Shown here piece by piece: positions 22,062-27,840 of a stretch of DNA of 27,840 nt. The DNA lies in the NCBI GenBank assembly GCA_046263155.1, contig JBHELF010000104.1, forward strand, positions 1 through 27,840, in the 5' to 3' direction. The stretch comes from DATADF01 sp046263155 (lineage in GTDB: Bacteria > Actinomycetota > CADDZG01 > WHSQ01). The notes beneath the pieces are model-generated. The model did no database searches and was not told the origin of the DNA. It saw nothing but the letters and a program-made list of their open reading frames with translations. Position 1 is the stretch's first letter. Every line of letters begins with the position of its first letter. Position numbers and translations under genes: made by a program.

Positions 22062-22694
22062 ATGGCGCGGCTCTTTCTCGTTCGCCACGGGGCCACGGAC
22101 TGGAACGTCACGAAGCGAGCCCAGGGCCAGGCCGATATCGAACTCAACGACGCCGGCCGCAAGCAGGCCGTCGCCACTGCCCAGGAGCTGGCTCATCTCG
22201 AGGATGTAAAGGCCGTGTACTCGAGCGACATGAAGCGGGCCCTCGCAACGGCGAAGGTGATCGCGGACGGCCACGGCGTCGAGGTCATGACCGATCCCGA
22301 TCTGCGTGAGATTGATCAGGGTGAATGGACGGGGCTCACCGTCGAGGAGATCAAGATGGGCTGGCCGGAATTGTGGGGGCCGGCGCGCCACTACAACACA
22401 CGTCCGGGTGGCGAGTCGCCCGCGCAGGTGCGCAAGCGGGCACTCGAGGCCCTGGCTCGCATCGTGGCGCAGCATCCGGAAGGAAGCGTCATCGTGGTCA
22501 GCCATGGAGGCACGATCCGGTGGCTGTCGGCGGAGGCGCTCGGCTACGACGAACGCAGATCGGCGCGCATCCGCGGTCTGGGCAACGGCGCGGTGGTGGT
22601 CATGAGCGCGGAGCTCGACGACCGCCGCGTCGTCTTGAGCGACCTCGTCCGCCTCGACGGGAACACCACGGATCTCGACGACCCGAACGACTGA
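22062..22694 (+). CDS. histidine phosphatase (phosphoglycerate mutase-like)
   Basis: 210 residues. Seen: the phosphohistidine motif LFLVRHGATDWN (His9), KRAQGQADIELNDAGRKQA, YSSDMKRALATAK, REIDQGEWTGLT (acid Glu83) and VVSHGGTIRWL (His148). The catalytic set of two His, two Arg and one Glu is complete. The length and motif order fit CobC/GpmB-type phosphatases, active on small phosphoesters such as phosphosugars or nucleotides; the substrate is undetermined. GGAGGGTCTGAG precedes the ATG. It stands 59 bases from the upstream oxidoreductase gene. Confidence 0.92.
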   Translation: MARLFLVRHGATDWNVTKRAQGQADIELNDAGRKQAVATAQELAHLEDVKAVYSSDMKRALATAKVIADGHGVEVMTDPDLREIDQGEWTGLTVEEIKMGWPELWGPARHYNTRPGGESPAQVRKRALEALARIVAQHPEGSVIVVSHGGTIRWLSAEALGYDERRSARIRGLGNGAVVVMSAELDDRRVVLSDLVRLDGNTTDLDDPND

Positions 22695-22731
22695 TAGCGG
22701 TTGTGGGGCGGGCGGATGGTTGACCAGGCCG

Positions 22732-22758
22732 CGCGCAATTAATGAACTAGGTTGCGCG
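22732..22758 (+). promoter_or_regulatory. inverted repeat abutting the aminotransferase start
   Basis: CGCGCAA (22732-22738) and TTGCGCG (22752-22758) form a perfect seven-base inverted repeat with a 13-base spacer, ending one base before the ATG at 22760. No Shine-Dalgarno is present; TAGGTT (22748-22753) could act as a -10 element for a leaderless transcript, in which case the repeat would span the core promoter. Confidence 0.4.
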
Positions 22759-22759
22759 G

Positions 22760-23950
22760 ATGGAATTTCGGCGCATCGAACGGTTTCCGCCTTACGTCTT
22801 CACGATAGTGAACGACCTGAAGATGGCCGCACGCCGGGCCGGCGAAGACGTGATCGACCTGGGCATGGGCAATCCCGACATCCCGACACCGGAGCCCGTG
22901 GTCGAGAAGCTGCGCGAAGCCGTTCTCAACCCCCGCAACCACCGCTACTCGGCCTCGCGCGGGATCCCTAAGCTCCGCAGCGCGATCTGCGATCTCTACG
23001 AACGCGGCTGGGGAGTCGAGCTGGATCCCGATACGGAAGCCGTCGCGGTCATCGGTGCCAAGGAGGGCCTCGCACACCTGGCATGGGTTCTTCTAGAGCC
23101 CGGCGACTCGGTGCTCGTCCCCGAACCGACGTATCCCATCCACACCTACGCCATGATCCTGTCGGGCGCGAACGTGACGACGGTTCCGCTATCGCTGGGG
23201 TCCGATTTCTTCTCGGATCTGGTTCAGGCCTATGAACGCTCGGAGCCCCGCCCGCGCGTCGTCCTTTGTTCATTTCCCCATAACCCGACGACGGCCGTGG
23301 TCGACCTCGGCTTCTTCGAGCAGCTCGTCGAGTTCGCAAAGGACCGCGACGTGATGATCGTCCACGATCTGGCCTATGCCGATCTGGTCTTCGACGCGGA
23401 GAGGGCTCCATCGCTGATGCAGGTCCCCGGAGCTAAGGACGTCGGGGTGGAGTTCTTTTCAATGTCCAAGTCGTACTCGATGCCCGGGTGGCGGCTCGCC
23501 TTCGCAGTGGGCAACGCGGAGATCATCGGCGCGCTGGCGAAGCTCAAGTCGTACCTCGACTACGGGGTCTTTCAGCCCATCCAGATCGCCGGCATCATCG
23601 CTTTGAACGAATGCACTCAGGTCCCCAAGGAGATCCGCGAGATCTACCGCGGCCGACGGGACGTGCTATGCGACGGGCTCGAACGAATCGGCTGGCAGAT
23701 GGATCGCCCGCCGGCGACGATGTTTGCGTGGGCCCCTATACCCGATGCCTTCGCGCAGATGGGCTCGCTGGAGTTCGCCAAGCACCTCGTCGGAACGGCG
23801 AAGGTCGCCGTCTCGCCGGGAGTGGGCTTCGGGCGCGCGGGGGATTCCTATGTGCGGTTTGCCCTTGTTGAAAACGAGCAGAGAATTCGCCAGGCCGTTC
23901 GCGGAATCAAGAAGGTGCTCGACGCCGGGTCCCCGGAAGAAAGTACTTAG
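22760..23950 (+). CDS. alaC: AlaC-like aminotransferase (class I/II PLP enzyme)
   Basis: 396 residues. The whole chain parallels E. coli AlaC (YfdZ), the glutamate-pyruvate aminotransferase: FRRIERFPPYVFTIVNDLKMAARR, IDLGMGNPD, RYSASRGIPKLR, GAKEGLAHLAWVLL, VPEPTYPIHTYAMILSGA, FPHNPTTAVV (Asn175), VHDLAYADLVFD (Asp203, Tyr206), the PLP lysine in FFSMSKSYSMPGWR (Lys237), and SYLDYGVFQPIQIAGI. Alanine formation from pyruvate and glutamate is the likely activity, with LL-diaminopimelate or other substrates possible in this subfamily. An inverted repeat precedes it and no ribosome site is visible. The stop overlaps that of the converging ACT gene. Confidence 0.88.
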   Translation: MEFRRIERFPPYVFTIVNDLKMAARRAGEDVIDLGMGNPDIPTPEPVVEKLREAVLNPRNHRYSASRGIPKLRSAICDLYERGWGVELDPDTEAVAVIGAKEGLAHLAWVLLEPGDSVLVPEPTYPIHTYAMILSGANVTTVPLSLGSDFFSDLVQAYERSEPRPRVVLCSFPHNPTTAVVDLGFFEQLVEFAKDRDVMIVHDLAYADLVFDAERAPSLMQVPGAKDVGVEFFSMSKSYSMPGWRLAFAVGNAEIIGALAKLKSYLDYGVFQPIQIAGIIALNECTQVPKEIREIYRGRRDVLCDGLERIGWQMDRPPATMFAWAPIPDAFAQMGSLEFAKHLVGTAKVAVSPGVGFGRAGDSYVRFALVENEQRIRQAVRGIKKVLDAGSPEEST

Positions 23951-24339
23951 TACTTCGCCTCGGTCATCTTCACGCCGAGGCGATCGTCTCGCATGTCATC
24001 GGTAGCGATTATGAGCCGGCTATTTGAGGCCATGTAGATCAGGTCAATGTTGGCTCCGGCGTCGGCCATCTGGCGCAGAACCTCACCCAGAGCTCCGGGC
24101 CGGTCCTCGAGGTCGAAGATCTTCACCGGCCGATCCTCGGTGACCTCGTAGCCGACTTCCTCGATGGCCTTGCGAGCCGCGGCGGAATCCGCCACGAGCA
24201 AATGGAAGGTGCCCCATGTTTGCCCGCCGTGGGGAAAGCCACAGGCCCCCTCGATATTGATGCCGGCGCGCCCTAGAGCCTCGGCTATCTGAGCTCCGAC
24301 GCCGGGCCTGTCGGGCAGGGTGATTGTCAGATCTCTCAC
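23947..24339 (-). CDS. tandem ACT-domain regulatory protein
   Basis: 130 residues from GTG 24339, chosen because GGAGGAGCC lies just upstream and the first beta strand (VRDLTITLPDRPGVGAQIAEALGRAGINIEG) starts there. A second ACT unit follows: VKIFDLEDRPGALGEVLRQMADAGANIDLIYMAS with SRLIIATDD. Each unit has the D-R-P-G turn that binds amino acids or similar ligands at dimer interfaces. No catalytic domain is present, so it is a stand-alone sensor. It is downstream of tetR in the same direction, 59 bases away, and converges on the aminotransferase, which makes an amino-acid-linked role plausible but unproven. Confidence 0.82.
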   Translation of the reverse strand: MRDLTITLPDRPGVGAQIAEALGRAGINIEGACGFPHGGQTWGTFHLLVADSAAARKAIEEVGYEVTEDRPVKIFDLEDRPGALGEVLRQMADAGANIDLIYMASNSRLIIATDDMRDDRLGVKMTEAKY

Positions 24340-24398
24340 GCTGGCTCCTCCGGTTGCCGCGCGATTGTCGGTCGCGGAGGCGAGATGTGCAACCGCGA

Positions 24399-24995
24399 CT
24401 AACCGGCCAGGAGCCCTCGCAAGCAAAACGCGGCGGCCTCGTCGGCCAGATTGGGGCGGTGGCTGATGTCCTCGCCCTCGGTTCCGAAGTAGGTCTCAAC
24501 GAAATGGAAGATTGCTCCGAGGATGCCGTGGGCGAGGAGCTCTGGATCTCCCTCCCGCACCGATCCGTTGCCCATGCCTTCTTTGAGATGAGTGGCGGTG
24601 TCGGATACGACGATCTGTTGCCCGTTCTCGAGCAGCGTGGCGAACTCTTCGTAGCGCGCGGCGGTACGGATCAAGCCAAGGAAGCCGGGGTTTGCTCGAA
24701 AGAACTCGATCGAGGCTTTGATGCCCTCTTCGATTCTCTCTACCGGTTCCTGGACGTCGGCAATCGCCGACTGTTGGGCACGTCGAAGCTGCAGGAGTGA
24801 ATCCTGAAGAATCTCGGAGAACAACGCTTCCTTGGAGCGGAAATACCAGTAAAAAACGCCCTTTCCGACGCCGATCGAGTCGCATATGTCGCCGACCGTG
24901 GTGCGGTGGTACCCCTGGCCGGAGAAGAGTCGCGAACCGGCCTCGAGAAGTTCCGCGCGTCGTTCGGAGCCGCGCTTTGTGAGCTTCTTCCGCAT
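24399..24995 (-). CDS. TetR/AcrR family transcriptional regulator
   Basis: 198 residues. The N-terminal helix-turn-helix is clear: RRAELLEAGSRLFSGQGYHRTTVGDICDSIGVGKGVFYWYFRSKEALFSEIL (~13-64), including the family's typical G-Y-x-x-T-T and YYxF-like positions. The remaining ~130 residues are the helical ligand-binding and dimerisation domain with EFFRANPGFLGLI. It diverges from the cyclic-DPG synthase-like gene with only 26 bases between start codons, and this gap contains a 14-base perfect palindrome that could be its operator, so autoregulation and control of the divergent gene are likely. The ligand is unknown. Confidence 0.92.
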   Translation of the reverse strand: MRKKLTKRGSERRAELLEAGSRLFSGQGYHRTTVGDICDSIGVGKGVFYWYFRSKEALFSEILQDSLLQLRRAQQSAIADVQEPVERIEEGIKASIEFFRANPGFLGLIRTAARYEEFATLLENGQQIVVSDTATHLKEGMGNGSVREGDPELLAHGILGAIFHFVETYFGTEGEDISHRPNLADEAAAFCLRGLLAG

Positions 24996-25000
24996 CGAAC

Positions 25001-25014
25001 CAGCCTATAGGCTG
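25001..25014. promoter_or_regulatory. perfect palindrome, candidate TetR operator and shared -10 region
   Basis: CAGCCTATAGGCTG is a 14-base perfect palindrome centred in the 26-base gap between the divergent tetR and cyclic-DPG synthase-like genes. Because TATAGG reads on both strands it can supply a -10 element for both directions, with about 8-10 bases between each -10 and its ATG, so both mRNAs would be leaderless. No clear -35 elements are seen. The symmetry fits a dimeric TetR repressor. Confidence 0.55.
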
Positions 25015-25021
25015 CCGCCCG

Positions 25022-26353
25022 ATGCAGCCCAACTTTTCGCCGCGACGCGTGCTGATCATGGGGGCCGCCGGCCGTGATTTCCATAACTTCAACGTTGTCT
25101 ATCGCGACGACGCGACCTATGAGGTGATTGCATTTACCGCGACTCAGATACCCGGAATCGAGGGGCGCGTCTACCCACCGATCCTTGCCGGCCCTCGCTA
25201 TCCGAACGGCATACCCGTCCATCCGGAGAGCGAACTTGAGAATTTAGTCGAACGGCTGGCAGTCGATGAGGTCGTCTTCTCTTACTCGGATGTCTCACAC
25301 GAGTCGGTGATGCACATCGCGTCCCGAACCCTGGCCTCGGGAGCCGACTTTCGTTTACTCGGCCCGCGCGCGACGCAGCTGTCCGGCGATGTGCCCGTCG
25401 TCGCCGTCTGTGCGGTGCGTACAGGCGCGGGAAAGTCCCAGACCACGCGCGCCGTGACGCGCATCCTCAAGAAAGCAAGTCGAACCGTCGGCGTCATGCG
25501 TCACCCAATGCCCTACGGTCGTCTCGAGAATCAAGTCGCCCAACGCTTCGAGTCCGACGCGGACCTCGTCGCGGCGGGATGCACGATCGAAGAGCGCGAA
25601 GAGTACGAGCCCCACCTCGCACAGGGCTCCATCGTCTTTGCCGGGATCGACTACGGCCAGATCCTGGCGATGGCTCAAAAGGAAGTCGATGTCATCGTCT
25701 GGGACGGTGGAAACAACGACTTGCCCTTCGTCAAGCCAGACGTGCACATAACGGTCGCAGACCCTCTTCGGGTTGGCCACGAGACGAGTTATCACCCCGG
25801 AGAGGCAAACGTGCGGATGGCGGACGTGGTCGTCATCAACAAGATGGACTCGGCCACACTGCAGGATGTCGAAAAGCTGCGCGACAACATCGCGCAGCTC
25901 AATCCGAGAGCCGAGATCGTGGCGGCCTACTCCCCGATCACCGTCGAGGGAGGAGAGTCGCTGGAGGGAAAGCGTGTCCTAGTCGTCGAGGACGGTCCCA
26001 CTTTGACGCACGGCGAGATGAATTACGGAGCCGGCGTGGTGGCCGCTAGACGAGCTGGGGCGGCGGCCATGGTGGATCCCCGACGATGGGCGGTGGGGAC
26101 CATCAAGGAGGTATACGAGACCTACCCACACATCGGCACCCTGCTGCCCGCGATGGGTTACTCCGAACAACAGCGCGCCGATCTCGCCGCGACCATCAAC
26201 GCCTCGGATGCTGATGTCGTCCTCATTGCGACGCCCATCGACCTGCGCCGCGTTTGTGATCTCCAGAAGCCGGCACTGCGCGCCTACTACGAGCTCGAGG
26301 AGGTCTCCAGCCCGACACTCCAGGAGATCCTCACGCGGCGGTTGAACCTTTAG
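25022..26353 (+). CDS. cyclic 2,3-diphosphoglycerate synthase-like GTPase/ATPase
   Basis: 443 residues. The N-terminal RVLIMGAAGRDFHNFN and Rossmann-like strands are followed by VAVCAVRTGAGKSQTTRAV (P-loop ~133-143), MRHPMPYG, VIVWDGGNNDLPFVKPDVHI, VVVINKMDSA (NKxD-type guanine motif) and AVIDPR-like MVDPRRWAVGTI. These features are those of the cyclic 2,3-diphosphoglycerate synthetase family, characterised in hyperthermophilic methanogens, where the product is a thermoprotectant. Bacterial homologs exist but I know of no proven role for them. It is divergent from a TetR gene through a shared palindrome; the stop overlaps that of the converging gene. It is possibly leaderless. Confidence 0.85.
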   Translation: MQPNFSPRRVLIMGAAGRDFHNFNVVYRDDATYEVIAFTATQIPGIEGRVYPPILAGPRYPNGIPVHPESELENLVERLAVDEVVFSYSDVSHESVMHIASRTLASGADFRLLGPRATQLSGDVPVVAVCAVRTGAGKSQTTRAVTRILKKASRTVGVMRHPMPYGRLENQVAQRFESDADLVAAGCTIEEREEYEPHLAQGSIVFAGIDYGQILAMAQKEVDVIVWDGGNNDLPFVKPDVHITVADPLRVGHETSYHPGEANVRMADVVVINKMDSATLQDVEKLRDNIAQLNPRAEIVAAYSPITVEGGESLEGKRVLVVEDGPTLTHGEMNYGAGVVAARRAGAAAMVDPRRWAVGTIKEVYETYPHIGTLLPAMGYSEQQRADLAATINASDADVVLIATPIDLRRVCDLQKPALRAYYELEEVSSPTLQEILTRRLNL

Positions 26354-26850
26354 GGACCCTCGGGGATGGTGACGCTGAGCGCGCCATAGCGATCCCCATA
26401 CAGAAGGTCGGGAATGGAGTCGGCGGGAACCAACAGAAGGGCCGTCGGCGGCGCGTTGGGATCTGCCGGCGGCACGATTGCCTTGAGCACTACTCGGTTG
26501 ATCAGAATCTGAATCCGGGGCTGCTTGGTCACGGGAGGGTCCCATGCGGCCCACAGCTTGAGCTCGGTGCCGGGCGGCGTGTCCGCTGCAAGTCCGCGCA
26601 GCGCGGGGAGTGCGACCGCATACGTCTCACCGTGCGGGAGGGATTCCGGTGCCGCGTATGGAGAATGCGCGACCGAGGGAATCGAGGGAGTGGGGGACAG
26701 TGGGTGACCCGCTCCCGCGGGCGCGCCTCTGCTGGGTTGCGGCGGGGGAGTGAGCAACCAGAAGATGGCGGGCAAGGCCACGGCCGCACCGATGAGTCCG
26801 AACCTCTGCAAGATCGTCGACATCCCGCCGGGTCGCCGCGAACCGGTCAT
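26350..26850 (-). CDS. anchored proline-rich protein, weakly CpaB/RcpC-like C-terminus
   Basis: 166 residues from ATG 26850; ATG 26823 is an alternative that starts just before the hydrophobic helix (QRFGLIGAAVALPAIFWLL). A Pro/Ser-rich stretch (~35-65) follows, then PHGETYAVALPALRGLAADTPPGTELKLWAAWDPP, QPRIQILINRVVLKAIVP and ALLLVPADSIPDLLYGDRYGALSVTIPEG. This last part resembles the beta-rich C-terminal half of Flp-pilus proteins CpaB/RcpC (value strands with LLLVP..). The SAF core is not clear, so the assignment is tentative. It follows the LysM gene by 46 bases in the same direction; the two may be an envelope or pilus-assembly pair. Confidence 0.6.
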   Translation of the reverse strand: MTGSRRPGGMSTILQRFGLIGAAVALPAIFWLLTPPPQPSRGAPAGAGHPLSPTPSIPSVAHSPYAAPESLPHGETYAVALPALRGLAADTPPGTELKLWAAWDPPVTKQPRIQILINRVVLKAIVPPADPNAPPTALLLVPADSIPDLLYGDRYGALSVTIPEGP

Positions 26851-26896
26851 TGGCTCGCGCTTCCAGAAACCGTGTGGCGCGGCGACCCGCAGGAGG

Positions 26897-27502
26897 TCAT
26901 AGCGACCGGGGATCGGGCAGCTCGAGGACCTGGCCCGGTCGGACGAGGTTGGGATCCGGTCCGATCGCAGCTTTATTGGCGCGGTAGATGCGCGGCCACG
27001 CCTGTGCGATGTGTTCGGGGTCGTTCGTGTCGAGCCATTTCTCGGCGATGGTCCATAGCGATTCGCCGGGCAGGACGACGTGGTGGCTCAGATACCCGTT
27101 GCAGGCACGCGGAAAAAGGCGACAGCGCGCCCGGGAACCGTCTTCTGCGGTGCGGGGGGTCCGATGGATCGCGGGATGTCCGCCGGAGGGGTGGGGCGAC
27201 CCGACCTGGATCCGCGCCGTTTGGTGAGGAGGGGGAGAAGCGGGCGCGGTCCAGGGCGGATCTAGCACACGGCCGCGCGGTCGGGGGAGCCGCGAGCGCG
27301 TGTCGGCACGTGCGGGGGAGGGAAGAGAGGCGAGCGCCATCGTGAGACCGAGTAAGGAAGTCAGTCGTGCCAGAGGCCCGGGCAGAGACCAGCGCACCCG
27401 GGGGCGACGGCGGACTCGAATACGAACCGCGTAAGCGAGGAGATAGGCGAGACACGCCACTGAGACATGAGCCATCAGATCGGTGAGCGTTTCGGAGGTC
27501 AT
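26897..27502 (-). CDS. LysM-domain membrane protein
   Basis: 201 residues. Two hydrophobic segments (~10-26 and ~44-60, the second ending in a signal-like LPSPARA) precede a long Pro/Arg/His-rich linker (~66-138) and one LysM repeat (~140-195): HHVVLPGESLWTIAEKWL, DPEHIAQAWPRIYRANKAAIGPDPNLVRPGQVLELP. LysM binds peptidoglycan, so the protein is probably tethered in the membrane and reaches the wall. A clear promoter (TTGACC, 17 bases, TATAAG) lies upstream on the minus strand. No Shine-Dalgarno is obvious before the ATG at 27502. Similar LysM proteins often flank CpaB/Tad-type genes in actinobacteria. Confidence 0.72.
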   Translation of the reverse strand: MTSETLTDLMAHVSVACLAYLLAYAVRIRVRRRPRVRWSLPGPLARLTSLLGLTMALASLPSPARADTRSRLPRPRGRVLDPPWTAPASPPPHQTARIQVGSPHPSGGHPAIHRTPRTAEDGSRARCRLFPRACNGYLSHHVVLPGESLWTIAEKWLDTNDPEHIAQAWPRIYRANKAAIGPDPNLVRPGQVLELPDPRSL

Positions 27503-27544
27503 GGGAGGATTGGGCTCAAAGACTGTGTTTGCATCTATTTGCTC

Positions 27545-27573
27545 CTTATAGCCCCTTACCGCCGGCCGGTCAA
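27545..27573 (-). promoter_or_regulatory. sigma-70-type promoter for the LysM gene
   Basis: On the minus strand, -35 TTGACC (27573-27568), a 17-base spacer and -10 TATAAG (27550-27545) form a near-consensus promoter about 43 bases upstream of the LysM ATG at 27502. It is back-to-back with the SOS-type plus-strand promoter starting at 27594. Confidence 0.7.
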
Positions 27574-27593
27574 GAGCTCATTTTCGTACCGGC

Positions 27594-27636
27594 TTGACTC
27601 GCGCCGAGCCGCGCACTACTATCGAACATACGTTCG
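27594..27636 (+). promoter_or_regulatory. sigma-70-type promoter with LexA (SOS) box
   Basis: -35 TTGACT (27594-27599), a 17-base spacer and -10 TACTAT (27617-27622) are directly followed by CGAACATACGTTCG (27623-27636). This fits the Gram-positive/actinobacterial LexA consensus CGAAC-N4-GTTCG exactly in both half-sites and lies over the expected transcription start, the ideal position for repression. The transcript runs toward the right edge. Confidence 0.8.
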
Positions 27637-27709
27637 TATCCGGAGCCGGTCCCTCCCCGGCCGTGCGGCGGCGGTTCCCCGGCCCCGCCTTGCCCCGGGC
27701 GAACGAAGG

Positions 27710-27761
27710 AAAGGGGCCGATGGGTCCACCTTCACAGCGGGTGGGTCGGTCGGCCCCCTTT
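27710..27761 (+). promoter_or_regulatory. structured leader hairpin downstream of the SOS promoter
   Basis: AAAGGGGCCGA (27710-27720) pairs with TCGGCCCCCTTT (27750-27761), 11 pairs with one bulged C, and inside it CCACC and GGTGG can pair further. The 3' arm ends in CTTTAT. It sits in a ~165-base 5' leader between the SOS box and the first plausible start codon. It could be an attenuator-like or stabilising structure, or a terminator for a converging transcript. No coding signal is seen in 27503-27801. Confidence 0.4.
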
Positions 27762-27801
27762 ATCTCCGACTTGGAGAGGCGACGGAAATAGGGCGAGGGA
27801 G

Positions 27802-27840
27802 TTGGCCAAGCGGTACGACGAGCGCATCGAGGTCGCCTGC
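27802..27840 (+). CDS. start of a DUF6504-like protein (truncated by window edge)
   Basis: From TTG 27802 the frame reads LAKRYDERIEVAC to the edge (13 codons). Actinobacterial DUF6504 proteins begin similarly (basic residue, R-Y-D/G-x-P/R-I-E-V) and are often encoded with ImuB and DnaE2 in DNA-damage-inducible mutagenesis operons. The LexA-box promoter upstream fits. Only 13 codons are visible, the ribosome site GAGGGAG abuts the TTG rather than standing 5-9 bases away, and the frame is open upstream, so both start and identity are tentative. Confidence 0.4.
   Translation, partial: MAKRYDERIEVAC

Noticed and set aside
27594..27791. A 65-codon plus-strand open frame in the leader after the SOS promoter
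   Set aside because: It begins within the -35 element, upstream of the expected transcription start, and has no domain or ribosome site.
1..27840. CRISPR array, tRNA/rRNA genes, insertion sequences or prophage
   Set aside because: No regularly spaced repeats, tRNA-like cloverleaf, rRNA-like sequence, transposase or integrase was seen.

Overview
The window looks like chromosome from a high-GC, Gram-positive-type bacterium, most likely an uncultured or deep-branching member of the Actinomycetota. The evidence is gene content: a SepH-like (DUF3071) division protein, an F420-type luciferase-like oxidoreductase, an SRPBCC / small CPIC-motif protein / ROK glucokinase cluster of the kind seen in actinobacteria, a mycobacterial-type alpha-methylacyl-CoA racemase, an actinobacterial-type LexA box, frequent GTG/TTG starts and dense packing with many ATGA overlaps. 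There are no rRNA or tRNA genes, no insertion sequences and no CRISPR array. Almost all of it reads as core metabolism.

Layout. 1-2111 (+): the tail of an alpha/beta hydrolase, an anchored beta-propeller-like protein and a RidA deaminase. 2115-2770 (-): a two-gene unit, a small one-helix membrane protein followed by a DCC-family thiol-disulfide oxidoreductase. The DCC frame is interrupted by one in-frame TGA exactly where the first redox cysteine of DxxCxxC should be. 2779-7654 (+): M20 peptidase, TrpD, a zinc-ribbon protein that appears to start with ATT, an alpha-methylacyl-CoA racemase-like enzyme and a coiled-coil/NYN nuclease-like protein. 7745-10723 (+): a small Cys-rich protein, the SepH-like protein and a long-chain acyl-CoA synthetase. 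10850-14019 (+): three related secreted proteins built from two exchangeable domains and a lysine-rich linker. 14118-15705 (+): PanB and a zinc-ribbon membrane protein. 15702-17352 (-): isoaspartyl peptidase/asparaginase and an alpha/beta hydrolase. 17408-23950 (+): phosphoesterase, SRPBCC protein, CPIC protein, ROK kinase, DUF1232 protein, membrane protein, F420-type oxidoreductase, histidine phosphatase and an AlaC-like aminotransferase. 23947-24995 (-): a tandem ACT-domain protein and a TetR regulator, divergent from a cyclic 2,3-diphosphoglycerate synthase-like protein (25022-26353, +). 26350-27502 (-): a proline-rich anchored protein and a LysM protein. At the right edge an SOS-type promoter points out of the window toward a protein resembling DUF6504.

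The strongest unusual signal is the DCC gene: the TGA aligns with a catalytic Cys (D-x-x-TGA-x-x-C), the frame stays open on both sides to give a normal-length protein, and a hairpin with bacterial-SECIS geometry follows the TGA. This predicts a DxxUxxC selenoprotein. Other points worth checking are the ATT start at 5050, the three secreted modular proteins, the symmetric short divergent promoter between tetR and the cDPG-synthase-like gene, and the LexA-box promoter with a structured leader at the right edge.
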